Source: RGIG5612 sp964528825
GTDB taxonomy: Bacteria > Bacillota > Clostridia > Lachnospirales > Lachnospiraceae
Assembly (NCBI GenBank): GCA_964528825.1
Contig: CAZGVB010000011.1
Location: 1 to 42,665, forward strand
DNA: 42,665 nt
Direction of reading: 5' to 3'
The notes under the pieces were generated by a model that saw nothing but the letters and a program-made list of their open reading frames with translations, searched no databases and was not told the origin of the DNA. Within the stretch, counting starts at the first letter, position 1. The number at the start of each line of letters is the position of its first letter. Positions 1 to 8,193 of this stretch are shown here, one piece after another. A program made the position numbers and the translations under genes.

Positions 1-689
1 TCAAGCGGCGTCTCGCTTTTATTTATCAAAACGAGCCTGCTGCCCGTATAATAATGTACAAGTCCCGCCGCAGGATAGACTGCCAATGAGGTTCCTCCTA
101 CTATGAGCATGTCAGCACCCTGAATGGCACTCACCGCACCCCTTAAGGTATCGCCATCGAGTGCCTCCTCGTATAATACCACATCAGGCTTTACCTTACC
201 ACCGCACTCATCACACCGCGGTATGCCCTGTGATCTTGCGATATATTCCACGTCGAAGAACTTTCCGCAGTCTGTACAATGATTTTTGTAAATAGTCCCG
301 TGAAGCTCAAATACATTCCTGCTGCCGGCCGCCTGATGAAGGCCGTCTATATTTTGAGTCACTACAGCACTTAGCCTGCCTTCAGCCTCAAGCTTGGCGA
401 GCTTTATATGAGCTGCGTTCGGCTTGGCGGAGGTTATGAGCATCTTATCTTTATAAAACCTGAAGAACTCATCCGTATGTCTCACAAAGAAGGTATGAGA
501 GAGAATTGTCTCGGGCGGATAATCATAATGCATCGAATACAGACCGTCCTCGCTCCTGAAGTCGGGAATATTGCTCTCCGTTGATACTCCCGCCCCTCCG
601 AAAAAGACAATATTTCTGCCCTCTGCAACCCATTGCGCCAGAAGGGCGATCTTTGCATCATTATCTGCCGTATTTATATTGCTTTTCAT
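1..689 (-). CDS. Sir2-family NAD-dependent protein deacylase (3' end cut by window edge)
   Basis: Removes acyl groups from protein lysines using NAD+. Translating the minus strand from the ATG at 689 gives the sirtuin order: an FFGGAGVST NAD-binding motif near residue 30, IPDFRS, then TQNIDGLHQAAG, the catalytic ELHG histidine, a four-cysteine zinc site (CTDC and CDEC), and GTSLAVYPAAG near the end. The start is supported by GGAGG nine bases upstream. The reading frame is still open at position 1, so only about the last 10-20 residues should be missing. It diverges from the small gene starting at 796. Family assignment is firm; the substrates cannot be told. Confidence 0.95.
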   Translation of the reverse strand, partial: MKSNINTADNDAKIALLAQWVAEGRNIVFFGGAGVSTESNIPDFRSEDGLYSMHYDYPPETILSHTFFVRHTDEFFRFYKDKMLITSAKPNAAHIKLAKLEAEGRLSAVVTQNIDGLHQAAGSRNVFELHGTIYKNHCTDCGKFFDVEYIARSQGIPRCDECGGKVKPDVVLYEEALDGDTLRGAVSAIQGADMLIVGGTSLAVYPAAGLVHYYTGSRLVLINKSETPL

Positions 690-759
690 GAGCATTTGCC
701 TCCATCATCTTGTGAATTTCATTTCGCCGCAGTAGGAGCAAGTGCCTGTCGGCATCTGA

Positions 760-789
760 TTGTTTTTATCATGCAGCCTGTGTTACAAT
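760..789 (+). promoter_or_regulatory. Promoter of the 796 gene, possibly leaderless
   Basis: TTGTTT (760-765), an 18-base spacer and TACAAT (784-789), with a TG one base before the -10 (extended -10). The -10 ends six bases before the ATG at 796, so transcription would begin at or next to the start codon, and there is no Shine-Dalgarno site. Confidence 0.5.
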
Positions 790-795
790 CATGAC

Positions 796-1065
796 ATGTT
801 TAGAATGTGGGGCAAGCTTATCAAAGACAATCATTTGCTGAAAGACTGCGTAGCCGCTGACGGCTCACAGCTCAATCGCACAAAGAAGGTATATGCGGCG
901 CTTGAAGAAATATGCTGCAATTTCGATATCCAGGTTCCGATCTGGTTTGATTGCAATATATCCGACTTCAAAAGGATATCAAAGACCAGATTTTTAAGGT
1001 CATCCTTTATAGAGGATGTGGATTTTGATTATCTTGAGATCAGCATAATAGAAGAGGATCTTTAG
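796..1065 (+). CDS. Small conserved hypothetical protein (about 89 aa)
   Basis: I do not recognise a biochemical function. The protein starts MFRMWGKLIKDNHLLKD and has an acidic C-terminus (FIEDVDFDYLEISIIEEDL). As far as I recall, similar 85-95 residue proteins beginning MFRMWGK(I/L)IK are common in Lachnospiraceae. An in-frame ATG exists at 760, but the 796 start fits that family start and sits directly after an extended -10 promoter. No ribosome site precedes it. No signal peptide or membrane segment is visible, so it should be cytoplasmic. It stands alone between the divergent Sir2 gene and the repeat array behind ahcY. Confidence 0.8.
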   Translation: MFRMWGKLIKDNHLLKDCVAADGSQLNRTKKVYAALEEICCNFDIQVPIWFDCNISDFKRISKTRFLRSSFIEDVDFDYLEISIIEEDL

Positions 1066-1081
1066 TTCCTGCATGCCATCT

Positions 1082-1246
1082 GATCATCCTGCATATCTTA
1101 TTTATCCGGAATATCTTATTTGACCTGCATATCTTATTTATCGGCGTCCCTTATTTGTCTCGCATATCTTATTTAGCCGGTTTAGCCGGTGCACCTTATT
1201 TATCCGGCTCACTTTATTTATCCGGCATATCTTATTTAGCCGGTAC
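1082..1246 (-). repeat. About nine tandem copies of an 18-bp unit directly behind ahcY
   Basis: On the minus strand the unit is close to CCGGATAAATAAGATATG. Copies vary (CCGGCTAAATAAGATATG, CCGGATAAATAAGGTGCA, CGAGACAAATAAGGGACG), and one is cut to CCGGCTAAA. The array begins a few bases after the ahcY stop codon. For the first several units the 18-base period stays in the ahcY frame, so each repeats an in-frame TAA. No hairpin with a U-run is visible. Confidence 0.9.
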
Positions 1247-1249
1247 ACC

Positions 1250-2494
1250 TTATAATGAGGATTTCTCCAAATATTCCTTCTGCTCCCTGCTGAGTGAATC
1301 TATCTTGACATTGAGTGTCTCAAGCTTTCTTGAAGCTACAGCCATGTCGATCTCATATGGCACCTTAATAAGACCCTTCAGGCCATCTTGCCTGTGATCT
1401 GCAAGGTATTTTGCGGACAATGCCTGAATAGCGAAGCTCATATCCATGATCTCGGCCGGATGTCCGTCCCCTGCGGCAAGATTTACCAGACGTCCCTGTG
1501 CCAGAGCATATATCCATCTGCCGTTTGAAAGCTTATATCCGGTGATATTATTTCTCATTTCGGCGCTTTCTGTGGCTATTCTTCGAAGCGCGGACATATC
1601 TACTTCCACATCAAAATGTCCTGCGTTGCAGCATATAGCTCCGTCCTTCATAAGATAGAATTCATCCTCGCTTATGACGCCCTTGCAGCCTGTAACCGTA
1701 ACAAACATGTCACCTATTGCGGCAGCCTCCTTCATCGGCATCACTTCAAAGCCGTCCATGATCGCCTCTATCGCCTTTACGGGATCTACCTCTGTTATGA
1801 TGACCTTTGCGCCAAGACCCTTGGCCCTCATGGCGCAGCCCTTTCCGCACCAGCCATATCCGGCAATTACCACATATTTGCCGGCAACTACCAGATTGGT
1901 AGTCCTGTTGATGCCGTCCCATACGGATTGTCCCGTGCCGTATCTGTTGTCAAAGAGATGCTTGCAGTCGGCATCATTTACAAGGACCATGGGAAATCTC
2001 AGCTTGCCCTCCTTCTCCATTGCCTTCAGCCTTATAATGCCTGTCGTTGTCTCTTCACAGCCGCCGATAACATATCTGATCTTGTCCGTCATCTCGGTAT
2101 GGAGCATGTGTACCAGATCGCCGCCGTCATCGATGATGATATTGCAATCATGTGAGAGCACGCTGCGGATATTGCCATAGTATTCATCCTGGGTACATCT
2201 GTTATGCGCGAAGGTCTCGATCCCATCCTGTACAAGTGCTGCGGCGACATCGTCCTGTGTGGTAAGCGGGTTGCTTCCCGTAACATACATCTCTGCTCCG
2301 CCTGCAGCCAAAACCTTGCAAAGATATGCCGTCTTTGCCTCCAAATGTATGGAAAGCGCTATCTTAAGGCCCGAAAAAGGCTTTGTATCTGAAAATTCCG
2401 TCTCAAGGCTGCGCAGCAGCGGGCAATTTCTTTTTACCCATTCGATCTTACGCATACCGGACTGTGCAAGCGAAATATCCTTTATATTGCTCAT
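1250..2494 (-). CDS. ahcY: Adenosylhomocysteinase (S-adenosylhomocysteine or S-inosylhomocysteine hydrolase)
   Basis: Cytosolic NAD-dependent hydrolase that splits S-adenosylhomocysteine into homocysteine and adenosine. At 414 residues it has the shorter length typical of archaeal and Clostridia forms. Visible family motifs are GGCEETTTG (about 144-152), NDADCKHLFDNRYGTGQS (173-190) and the Rossmann loop AGYGWCGKG (about 211-219). The 5' end lies 18 bases after the stop of an SAH/MTA deaminase gene, so the two are probably co-transcribed. That pairing leaves open a route in which SAH is deaminated first and this enzyme cleaves S-inosylhomocysteine, as reported for the Methanocaldococcus pair. 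Family is certain; substrate preference is inference. Confidence 0.96.
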   Translation of the reverse strand: MSNIKDISLAQSGMRKIEWVKRNCPLLRSLETEFSDTKPFSGLKIALSIHLEAKTAYLCKVLAAGGAEMYVTGSNPLTTQDDVAAALVQDGIETFAHNRCTQDEYYGNIRSVLSHDCNIIIDDGGDLVHMLHTEMTDKIRYVIGGCEETTTGIIRLKAMEKEGKLRFPMVLVNDADCKHLFDNRYGTGQSVWDGINRTTNLVVAGKYVVIAGYGWCGKGCAMRAKGLGAKVIITEVDPVKAIEAIMDGFEVMPMKEAAAIGDMFVTVTGCKGVISEDEFYLMKDGAICCNAGHFDVEVDMSALRRIATESAEMRNNITGYKLSNGRWIYALAQGRLVNLAAGDGHPAEIMDMSFAIQALSAKYLADHRQDGLKGLIKVPYEIDMAVASRKLETLNVKIDSLSREQKEYLEKSSL

Positions 2495-2512
2495 GGCAAG
2501 TCTCCCTGAAAA

Positions 2513-3844
2513 TTATTTTGTCATCATTCCCAATCTGTCTGCTATATGCTCGCATTCGGTATATACCTTCGCGGTATTTATCGTGAGAAGCTTTTTATCC
2601 TCCATGACCATACGGCCATTGATAAATACGGTATCAACCTCGCTTCCCTTTGCCGAATATACAAGGCTTGAAATGATATTATTTGAAGGAAAGAACTGCG
2701 GCTCGAAAAGGTCGATCAGGATAATGTCAGCCAATGCTCCGGGAGCAATTATGCCAAGCCTTCCCTCCATACCTATAGCCTTCGCTCCGCCCTCTGTCGC
2801 AGCCTTCAGCACCTGAACGGCGTCAAAGCAGCGGGCTTTTTTCTCGGCTCCCTTATATACAAGAGCCGCTGTATTCATTTCCTGAAACATATTTTGGCAA
2901 TTGTTGCTTCCGCATCCGTCTGTTCCGATGCAGATATTTATGCCGGCCTTCAGGAACTTTTCCACAGGCGCGAAGCCGTTTCCGAGCTTCATATTGCTCT
3001 TTGGATTTATGGCCACGCTTACATTCTTTTCTTTCATGATGCGTATATCGTCATCCGTCGCATTCACGCAATGAGCCGCGATGACAGGTACATCAAAGAC
3101 ACCGAGGTCAGCGACATATCTTATCGGCGTCACTCCGTGCAGAGCTTGCATATCCTCAATCTCGCGGATACTTTCTGACAGATGTATTGTCTGGCCTATG
3201 CCCCTTTCTTTGGCTGCCGCAGTACATTTTTTCAGATAGTCCGCCATGCAGCTGTATGGGGCATGCGGACCGTACATGAAGGTGATCCGATCATTATCCT
3301 TGAAGGCATCCATTTCCGCATTTGCCTCGCCGAATTTTCTCACGGACTCCTCACTGTCTGCCGTGCCTGAAAGTCCGCGTGAAATGACCGCTCTGATGCC
3401 TGAGTCCGCTGCTGCTCCGGCACATGATGCCGCAGGCCCTTCCGTCGCTCCCGGCTTTGCGGAGCTGATATTCATATCCACAAAACAGGTCGTGCCGCTG
3501 CGTATCATCTCTGCTGCAGAGAGCATGGTGCCCCAATAGCAATCCTCCCCTGTCATATGTTCCTCAACTGCCTGAACCTTGGACAGCCAATCAAAAAAAT
3601 CGAGGTCATCCGCATAATTTCTGAAAAGAGACATATATGCATGCGTATGTGCATTGATAAGTCCCGGCATAACCAGCTTGCCGAATGCATCCACCACCTC
3701 ATCTGCAGTACAAAGTATTTTATTGTTTATCTGCGGTACAACAGCTTCTATTTCCGTATCATTTATCAGGATATCGGCCTTGTCGATCTTGTATGTATCG
3801 CCGTCCTTTAGGAGGACGAGTCCGTCTTTTATCACAGTTTTCAT
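2513..3844 (-). CDS. mtaD: 5-methylthioadenosine/S-adenosylhomocysteine deaminase (amidohydrolase)
   Basis: Metal-dependent amidohydrolase (TrzN/AtzA-like) that removes the amino group of the adenine ring in methylthioadenosine or SAH. The 443 residues show a small N-terminal beta domain, the metal-binding NAHTHAY pair (His66/His68), SGTTCFVDMN, TIHLSES, a third metal histidine in IAAHCVN, and the catalytic aspartate in GTDGCGSNNC, followed by the RLGIIAPGALADIILID C-terminal strand. It is upstream of and co-directional with ahcY, 18 bases apart, which points to SAH recycling. Related family members act on other aminoheterocycles, so the exact substrate rests on the neighbour. Confidence 0.9.
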   Translation of the reverse strand: MKTVIKDGLVLLKDGDTYKIDKADILINDTEIEAVVPQINNKILCTADEVVDAFGKLVMPGLINAHTHAYMSLFRNYADDLDFFDWLSKVQAVEEHMTGEDCYWGTMLSAAEMIRSGTTCFVDMNISSAKPGATEGPAASCAGAAADSGIRAVISRGLSGTADSEESVRKFGEANAEMDAFKDNDRITFMYGPHAPYSCMADYLKKCTAAAKERGIGQTIHLSESIREIEDMQALHGVTPIRYVADLGVFDVPVIAAHCVNATDDDIRIMKEKNVSVAINPKSNMKLGNGFAPVEKFLKAGINICIGTDGCGSNNCQNMFQEMNTAALVYKGAEKKARCFDAVQVLKAATEGGAKAIGMEGRLGIIAPGALADIILIDLFEPQFFPSNNIISSLVYSAKGSEVDTVFINGRMVMEDKKLLTINTAKVYTECEHIADRLGMMTK

Positions 3845-3869
3845 GATTTTATTTTATAGCAGATCAGCC

Positions 3870-3898
3870 TTTAAAACAAGAAAATTAAAGGTTATAAT
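3870..3898 (+). promoter_or_regulatory. Promoter of the murG-rhomboid-HIT operon
   Basis: TTTAAA (3870-3875), a 17-base spacer and a perfect TATAAT (3893-3898). Transcription would start near 3905, giving a 5' leader of about 140 bases before murG. Most of that leader belongs to a sequence that recurs near 9.3 kb. Confidence 0.55.
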
Positions 3899-4003
3899 GA
3901 ATTGCGGTCACTGTCAGTGTGCTCGTTCGGGCGAGGGCCCCGCTATCGTCATTTGCGGCATATCTCATATGCATGGTGCGGGCTGAAATATTACTTTGAC
4001 TGA
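3891..4003 (+). repeat. Diverged dispersed intergenic repeat, copy A
   Basis: Shares with 9320-9417, in the same order, ATAATG, CACTGTCA, GCATAT, GGCTGAAATATTACTTTGAC (copy B: GGCTGAGATCTTACTTTGAC) and a trailing TAATGC/GAATTGC. The middles differ. Neither copy encodes a plausible protein. Copy A forms the murG leader. Confidence 0.5.
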
Positions 4004-4047
4004 ATTGCTATCCTAAAAGCATTTTAAGAATACAGAAAGACATCAAT

Positions 4048-5151
4048 ATGAAAAAAGTACTTTTAACAGGCGGCGGCACAGCAGGCCATGTTACGCCGAA
4101 TCTGGCACTGGTCCCGTATCTGAAAAGCTCCGGCTTTGATATCGAATATATGGGATCATATAACGGGATCGAAAAAAAGCTTGTAGAGGCCGAGGGCATC
4201 CCATATACGGGCATAGATTCCGGCAAGCTTCGCAGATATATCTCACTTCAGAATCTGAAGGATCCCGCGCATATCCTAAAAGGCATACGGGAGGCAAAAG
4301 CACATTTGAGATCATCCCGTCCCGATGTTGTCTTTTCAAAGGGCGGCTTTGTGGCTGTGCCTGTAGTCTTTGCCGCAAAGAGTCTCAACATACCTATAGT
4401 GATACATGAATCAGACCTGACTCCGGGGCTTGCAAATAAGCTATGCATTCCGAAAGCAGACAAGATCTGCTTCAGCTTTCCGGAGACCGAAAAATATCTC
4501 GCCGGCAAGGGCATACTTACAGGTCTGCCCGTTCGCGACAGCCTGCTTGCAGGTGATGCCGTAAACGGAATGATGACATGCAATTTCACAGGGGATAAGC
4601 CTATACTCATGATCATGGGCGGAAGCTTAGGCTCCGCAAATATCAATAATGCCGTAAGAGAAGCACTTCCTGCATTGCTTGAAAGATTTCAGATAGTGCA
4701 TATCTGCGGCGCGGGAAAAACAGATGACAAATACAGCCATATGAAAGGCTATGTACAGTTCGAATATGTAAACAAGGGTATCGGTGATCTTATGGCCATG
4801 AGTGATATCCTCATCTCAAGGGCCGGAGCCAACTCCGTATTTGAGATACTTGCCTTAAGGAAACCCGCTCTTCTCATCCCTCTTGGTACGAAGGCTAGCA
4901 GAGGTGACCAGATATTGAACGCGGAATCCTTTAAGAAAAGAGGCTTTGCAGAAGTACTTGCGGATGAGGATCTGACATGCGATACACTTGTAGATAACAT
5001 AGATCGGCTGTATGAGAACAGACTCTCATATATAGATGCCATGGATAAAGCCGAGGCCACGGGCGCAGCAAAAAAGGTGGCAGATATCATTGTAGAGACA
5101 GCAAACAGGGCCGACATACGGCAGGAGGGGACAACATTTACGAAAGAATAA
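4048..5151 (+). CDS. murG: Lipid II synthase GlcNAc transferase MurG
   Basis: Peripheral membrane GT-B glycosyltransferase that adds GlcNAc from UDP-GlcNAc to lipid I, giving lipid II for peptidoglycan. The 367 residues have the N-terminal glycine loop LLTGGGTAGHVTPNLAL (5-21), FSKGGFVAVPVV, the acceptor-side IPIVIHESDLTPGLANK, IMGGSLGSANIN at the start of the donor domain, and SRAGANSVFEIL with PALLIPLG at the UDP-GlcNAc site. The ribosome site is weak (AGAAAG). It heads a three-gene operon with the rhomboid and HIT genes. It is separate from the usual division cluster, so it may be a second or relocated copy. Confidence 0.95.
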   Translation: MKKVLLTGGGTAGHVTPNLALVPYLKSSGFDIEYMGSYNGIEKKLVEAEGIPYTGIDSGKLRRYISLQNLKDPAHILKGIREAKAHLRSSRPDVVFSKGGFVAVPVVFAAKSLNIPIVIHESDLTPGLANKLCIPKADKICFSFPETEKYLAGKGILTGLPVRDSLLAGDAVNGMMTCNFTGDKPILMIMGGSLGSANINNAVREALPALLERFQIVHICGAGKTDDKYSHMKGYVQFEYVNKGIGDLMAMSDILISRAGANSVFEILALRKPALLIPLGTKASRGDQILNAESFKKRGFAEVLADEDLTCDTLVDNIDRLYENRLSYIDAMDKAEATGAAKKVADIIVETANRADIRQEGTTFTKE

Positions 5152-5168
5152 AACAATACCTGGAATCA

Positions 5169-6200
5169 ATGAATTTTGCGCAGGCACAGACAAATATACC
5201 CGGGGTATGCATATTGTATAATGAAGAAAATGCCCAAAAAATATTTTGTATCATTGCCTGCAGCGAGGCCGGGCACAGGTGTTCCCCTTCTGTTATGCAA
5301 ATGATTGAAAAAAGGCTCGTAGGTGCAGGCGTGCTGCCGGAGAATATACTCTTCATAGCCGTGACCGACGATCCGGGACGCGACAGGGATCTTACTTATA
5401 CAGGCATCAATATATGGCTTGCGGATACCACCTCCGGCAGGCTGCTTATTTACGAAGAACAGCCTACAGATTTTTACGGTATCAGAGCCTCTCTGGAGCA
5501 GGCTGCGGCGGGAGACTTTTCAGACGGAATGTTTGAATTTGAAAGCTCAAAAAAAGAAAGCGCCGGGAACCGCCCGCAAAAGCATAAGTCACAGAGATCA
5601 TTACGCAATTTCCCCGCAGTTACCTTGGCACTCATAATACTGAATGTCGTATATTATCTTATACTTGCATCAGGCGGAAGAACCTCCGATACGCAATATA
5701 TGCTGCAGATGGGCGCCAATTTCGGACCGTATATATTCAGCGGCTTTGAGATATGGAGACTTCTCTTATCAATGTTCATGCATTTTAGCCTGAGCCATCT
5801 TATAGGAAATATGATATATCTCGGCATCCTGGGATATAATCTTGAAAGATCGATATCCAAATGGAAATTTATCCTTATATATATGCTGAGCGGTATAGGC
5901 GGCAACCTCGTATCTGCAGCCTATTACCAGATAAAGGGAAGCTATACTGTCTCTGCCGGAGCGAGCGGAGCTATATATGGACTTATAGGTGCCATCGCAG
6001 TCATCACATTCATGAATTACAGACGTCTTAAGCCGCTTTACTTATTTATGAGGATCGCCATATTATTGGTATTCGTATTCTATTCAAGCTTTGCCGATAC
6101 GGGAATAGACGGTGCGGCTCATGTAGGAGGATTTTGTTTCGGTATATTATTGACCGCAATGCTGGTCATAGAAAGGAAAAGAAAAAATGAAAAAAGCTGA
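5169..6200 (+). CDS. Rhomboid-family intramembrane serine protease
   Basis: Integral membrane protease that cleaves transmembrane segments. Residues 1-145 form a soluble cytoplasmic domain of unknown role; about six membrane helices follow. The catalytic serine lies in SAGASGAIYG (Ser266) and the catalytic histidine in GAAHVGG (His318). HFSLSHLIGN supplies the family HxxxN residues (His210, Asn214). The ATG at 5169 has no ribosome site. In the same frame the codons upstream read NIYERIKQYLES, and an AGGAGGGG inside the murG end lies just before an ATT at 5136, so an AUU start overlapping murG is possible. It overlaps the HIT gene by 14 bases. Confidence 0.93.
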   Translation: MNFAQAQTNIPGVCILYNEENAQKIFCIIACSEAGHRCSPSVMQMIEKRLVGAGVLPENILFIAVTDDPGRDRDLTYTGINIWLADTTSGRLLIYEEQPTDFYGIRASLEQAAAGDFSDGMFEFESSKKESAGNRPQKHKSQRSLRNFPAVTLALIILNVVYYLILASGGRTSDTQYMLQMGANFGPYIFSGFEIWRLLLSMFMHFSLSHLIGNMIYLGILGYNLERSISKWKFILIYMLSGIGGNLVSAAYYQIKGSYTVSAGASGAIYGLIGAIAVITFMNYRRLKPLYLFMRIAILLVFVFYSSFADTGIDGAAHVGGFCFGILLTAMLVIERKRKNEKS

Positions 6201-6606
6201 TTGTATATTCTGCAAGCTGGCAGGGGGTGACATACCTACCACGACTCTTTACGAGGATAATGATTTCAGGATCATCTTTGACGCCTCCCCGGCGACTGTA
6301 GGACATGCTCTTATTCTCCCAAAGGACCATGCCGCAAATGTATTCGAGATAAGCGACGAGCTTCAGGCCAGGGCATATATTCTGGCAAAAAGGGCTGCCG
6401 CTGTTCTCGTGGACATTTTTCACGCAGACGGCATAAATATCCTGCAAAATAATAATGAAGCAGCAGGACAAAGCGTATTCCATTTTCATATACACCTGAT
6501 CCCGAGATATAACAACGATAATGCGATCCTTTCATGGGCGCCGGGAACGCAGGATGAAAAGGCCCTTGCCGATGCCCTTTCTCTGATCAGGGAAAGACTG
6601 GGCTAA
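6187..6606 (+). CDS. HIT-family nucleotide-binding hydrolase
   Basis: Histidine-triad protein, probably hydrolysing adenosine or other nucleoside phosphoramidates or dinucleoside polyphosphates in the cytosol. The 139 residues start with CIFCKLAGGDIP, carry GHALILPKDH in the middle and have the triad HFHIHLIPR (His99, His101, His103). AAAGGA at a good distance supports the start, which sits inside the end of the rhomboid gene, so translation is probably coupled. The last codons (R-L-G-stop) are duplicated just downstream. Exact substrate unknown. Confidence 0.95.
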   Translation: MKKADCIFCKLAGGDIPTTTLYEDNDFRIIFDASPATVGHALILPKDHAANVFEISDELQARAYILAKRAAAVLVDIFHADGINILQNNNEAAGQSVFHFHIHLIPRYNNDNAILSWAPGTQDEKALADALSLIRERLG

Positions 6607-6634
6607 ATAGTGAGAGACTTGGCTGAATAGTGAG
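6595..6634 (+). repeat. 20-bp tandem duplication across the HIT stop codon
   Basis: AGACTGGGCTAAATAGTGAG (6595-6614) is followed at once by AGACTTGGCTGAATAGTGAG (6615-6634), 18 of 20 bases identical. Each copy carries its own R-L-G-stop, TAA in the first and TGA in the second. Confidence 0.9.
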
Positions 6635-6663
6635 ATTAAACAATTCAGCACTTATAATGAGCT

Positions 6664-6713
6664 GCGATATGCGTTGCTGGCGCATATTGCGGCCGTGTCT
6701 TAGCCGTGTCTTA
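6664..6713. terminator. Hairpin between convergent HIT and FHA genes, with an 11-bp duplication at the FHA stop
   Basis: GCGATATGCG (6664-6673) pairs with CGCATATTGC (6681-6690) around a 7-base loop. There is no U-run, so the terminator role is tentative. Next to it, GCCGTGTCTTA occurs twice in tandem (6692-6702 and 6703-6713); the second copy includes the FHA stop codon. Confidence 0.5.
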
Positions 6714-8102
6714 TTTGAACAGGAACTCCAGCTCGGCGATCTTGATCTTGTCCCCTGCATTTATCGCATGTTTTTCGTATGGCTTCAGCTGATATCCGTT
6801 TACATATGTCGAATTAGTTGAATTGATATCCTCTATGACCGCACCGACTCCCGGATCATCTAATATCCTGCAATGTATCCTCGAAACCGACGGATGATCC
6901 AATCTGTAATTGCATGCCTCACCGTCCTTTCCTATAGTAAAAGGCATATGATCGATCACTATAGTGATGCCGCTTGTACTGTTTTCACCCTCAAGAAACC
7001 TGATATTCGCACTCGCGATATCAAGCGGTTTCGTATTCTCGATATCATCCTGCGGTGCATATGCATCTGTTCTTTCATTCAGATATGAAAATTGCCGTCC
7101 CGGGATATCTGACCGCATATCATATTCGAAGGAGCTGCCGCCCATGCTGCTGGGGCTATCAAGATGACAGCCATTCAAGCTGCCGCCGGTGCTTTTGCCG
7201 AGACTGCCATCATTGTCACGGATATCATGCTCATTATGCCCACTGCAGCAAACGGAGCGGATCTTTTTAAATATAGTGCCTGAATTGATATCATCATATA
7301 TTTCACCGGCATCTTTTTCGGAAAAATACTTTTTTGCCTTTTGCATAAATATCCTTACAGATCCTTTCCCATTTCCCTTTTTCGATATATGGCTTATATT
7401 ATTTCCGAATCCATATATCTCATCCGTATCGGTATCCGGCACTCCCTTTTCCCGCATATCTTTCTGCGGATATGAGCTGTCATTTTTCGGACAGATCGTA
7501 CCGTCAAATGTATGTATATGACCGGCAGATGCACCTTCAGACGCAGTCTCATTTATGACGGTAGATGCTGCCGTAAGCATATCGTGTACGGAGAAATTTT
7601 CGCTTTGGGTGACCTTATGAATGCTGAAGCAAAGCGCAACCGCCTGCGGTTCTTCATAATTTACCACAGACAAAAGCTCCGTAAAAAATTCGGAAATCTC
7701 CACTCTAATGCTCTGATCCGAATCGGGGAAACAGCAAAAATACCACCTTTTGCGGCTGTAATCCGTAAATATGGCATCAGGACTGAAGATTACGCTGTCA
7801 ATGGTCAGCAGATTTTCTTCAAGACAGTCTGTAAGGAGCTCAAGGGACTCCAGAAAAGAACATAGGTCCTTAAAACCGATCTTCTCCGATCCATAGATAT
7901 GCGAAAATGCCTGAAGTCCGGATATGTCGTACAACAGGCTCAGCCTATCGTCTACAAGCTCACTCTCTGTCTTAAGAAGTGCCGGAATATTGCCCTGAAC
8001 AAGCCTTTTAAGCACATAATCATTAATATTCAGAGATTCATCTGCCTCAACAGACATATAGCTTCTCCCGAATTCCCTTTTGTATTTAATCACGTTCTTC
8101 AT
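6711..8102 (-). CDS. FHA-domain protein of the Tad pilus locus (DUF6382-like N-terminus)
   Basis: Cytoplasmic phosphothreonine-binding protein, 463 residues. The N-terminal part (about 1-170, starting YKREFGRSYMSVE) resembles the DUF6382 domain that goes with FHA domains in Clostridia. Residues 200-370 are low-complexity and serine/glycine/aspartate-rich, so probably a linker. The last 75 residues form the FHA domain, with TIGKDGEACNYRLDHPSVSRIHCRI, which contains the phospho-binding Arg/Ser and SxxH motifs, and INSTNSTYVNG. It is the last gene of the Tad cluster, where it may link pilus assembly to Ser/Thr kinase signalling; that is inference. The DUF name is from memory. Confidence 0.85.
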   Translation of the reverse strand: MKNVIKYKREFGRSYMSVEADESLNINDYVLKRLVQGNIPALLKTESELVDDRLSLLYDISGLQAFSHIYGSEKIGFKDLCSFLESLELLTDCLEENLLTIDSVIFSPDAIFTDYSRKRWYFCCFPDSDQSIRVEISEFFTELLSVVNYEEPQAVALCFSIHKVTQSENFSVHDMLTAASTVINETASEGASAGHIHTFDGTICPKNDSSYPQKDMREKGVPDTDTDEIYGFGNNISHISKKGNGKGSVRIFMQKAKKYFSEKDAGEIYDDINSGTIFKKIRSVCCSGHNEHDIRDNDGSLGKSTGGSLNGCHLDSPSSMGGSSFEYDMRSDIPGRQFSYLNERTDAYAPQDDIENTKPLDIASANIRFLEGENSTSGITIVIDHMPFTIGKDGEACNYRLDHPSVSRIHCRILDDPGVGAVIEDINSTNSTYVNGYQLKPYEKHAINAGDKIKIAELEFLFK

Positions 8103-8193
8103 ATTCTGTACTGATCACAGCCCTCGCCTTTTTTAATAATCTTGCTTTTTTCATTTTCTGTATTGGTTTTGCTCCTCGCCATTTATATTTGCC

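Noticed and set aside
1066..1250. CRISPR array
   Set aside because: Units are contiguous 18-bp tandem copies without unique spacers, and there are no cas genes.
1155..1397. Plus-strand frame reading SYLAG/YLSG repeats
   Set aside because: It is the reverse reading of the 18-bp array and the ahcY 3' end; no ribosome site, and ahcY is certain on the other strand.
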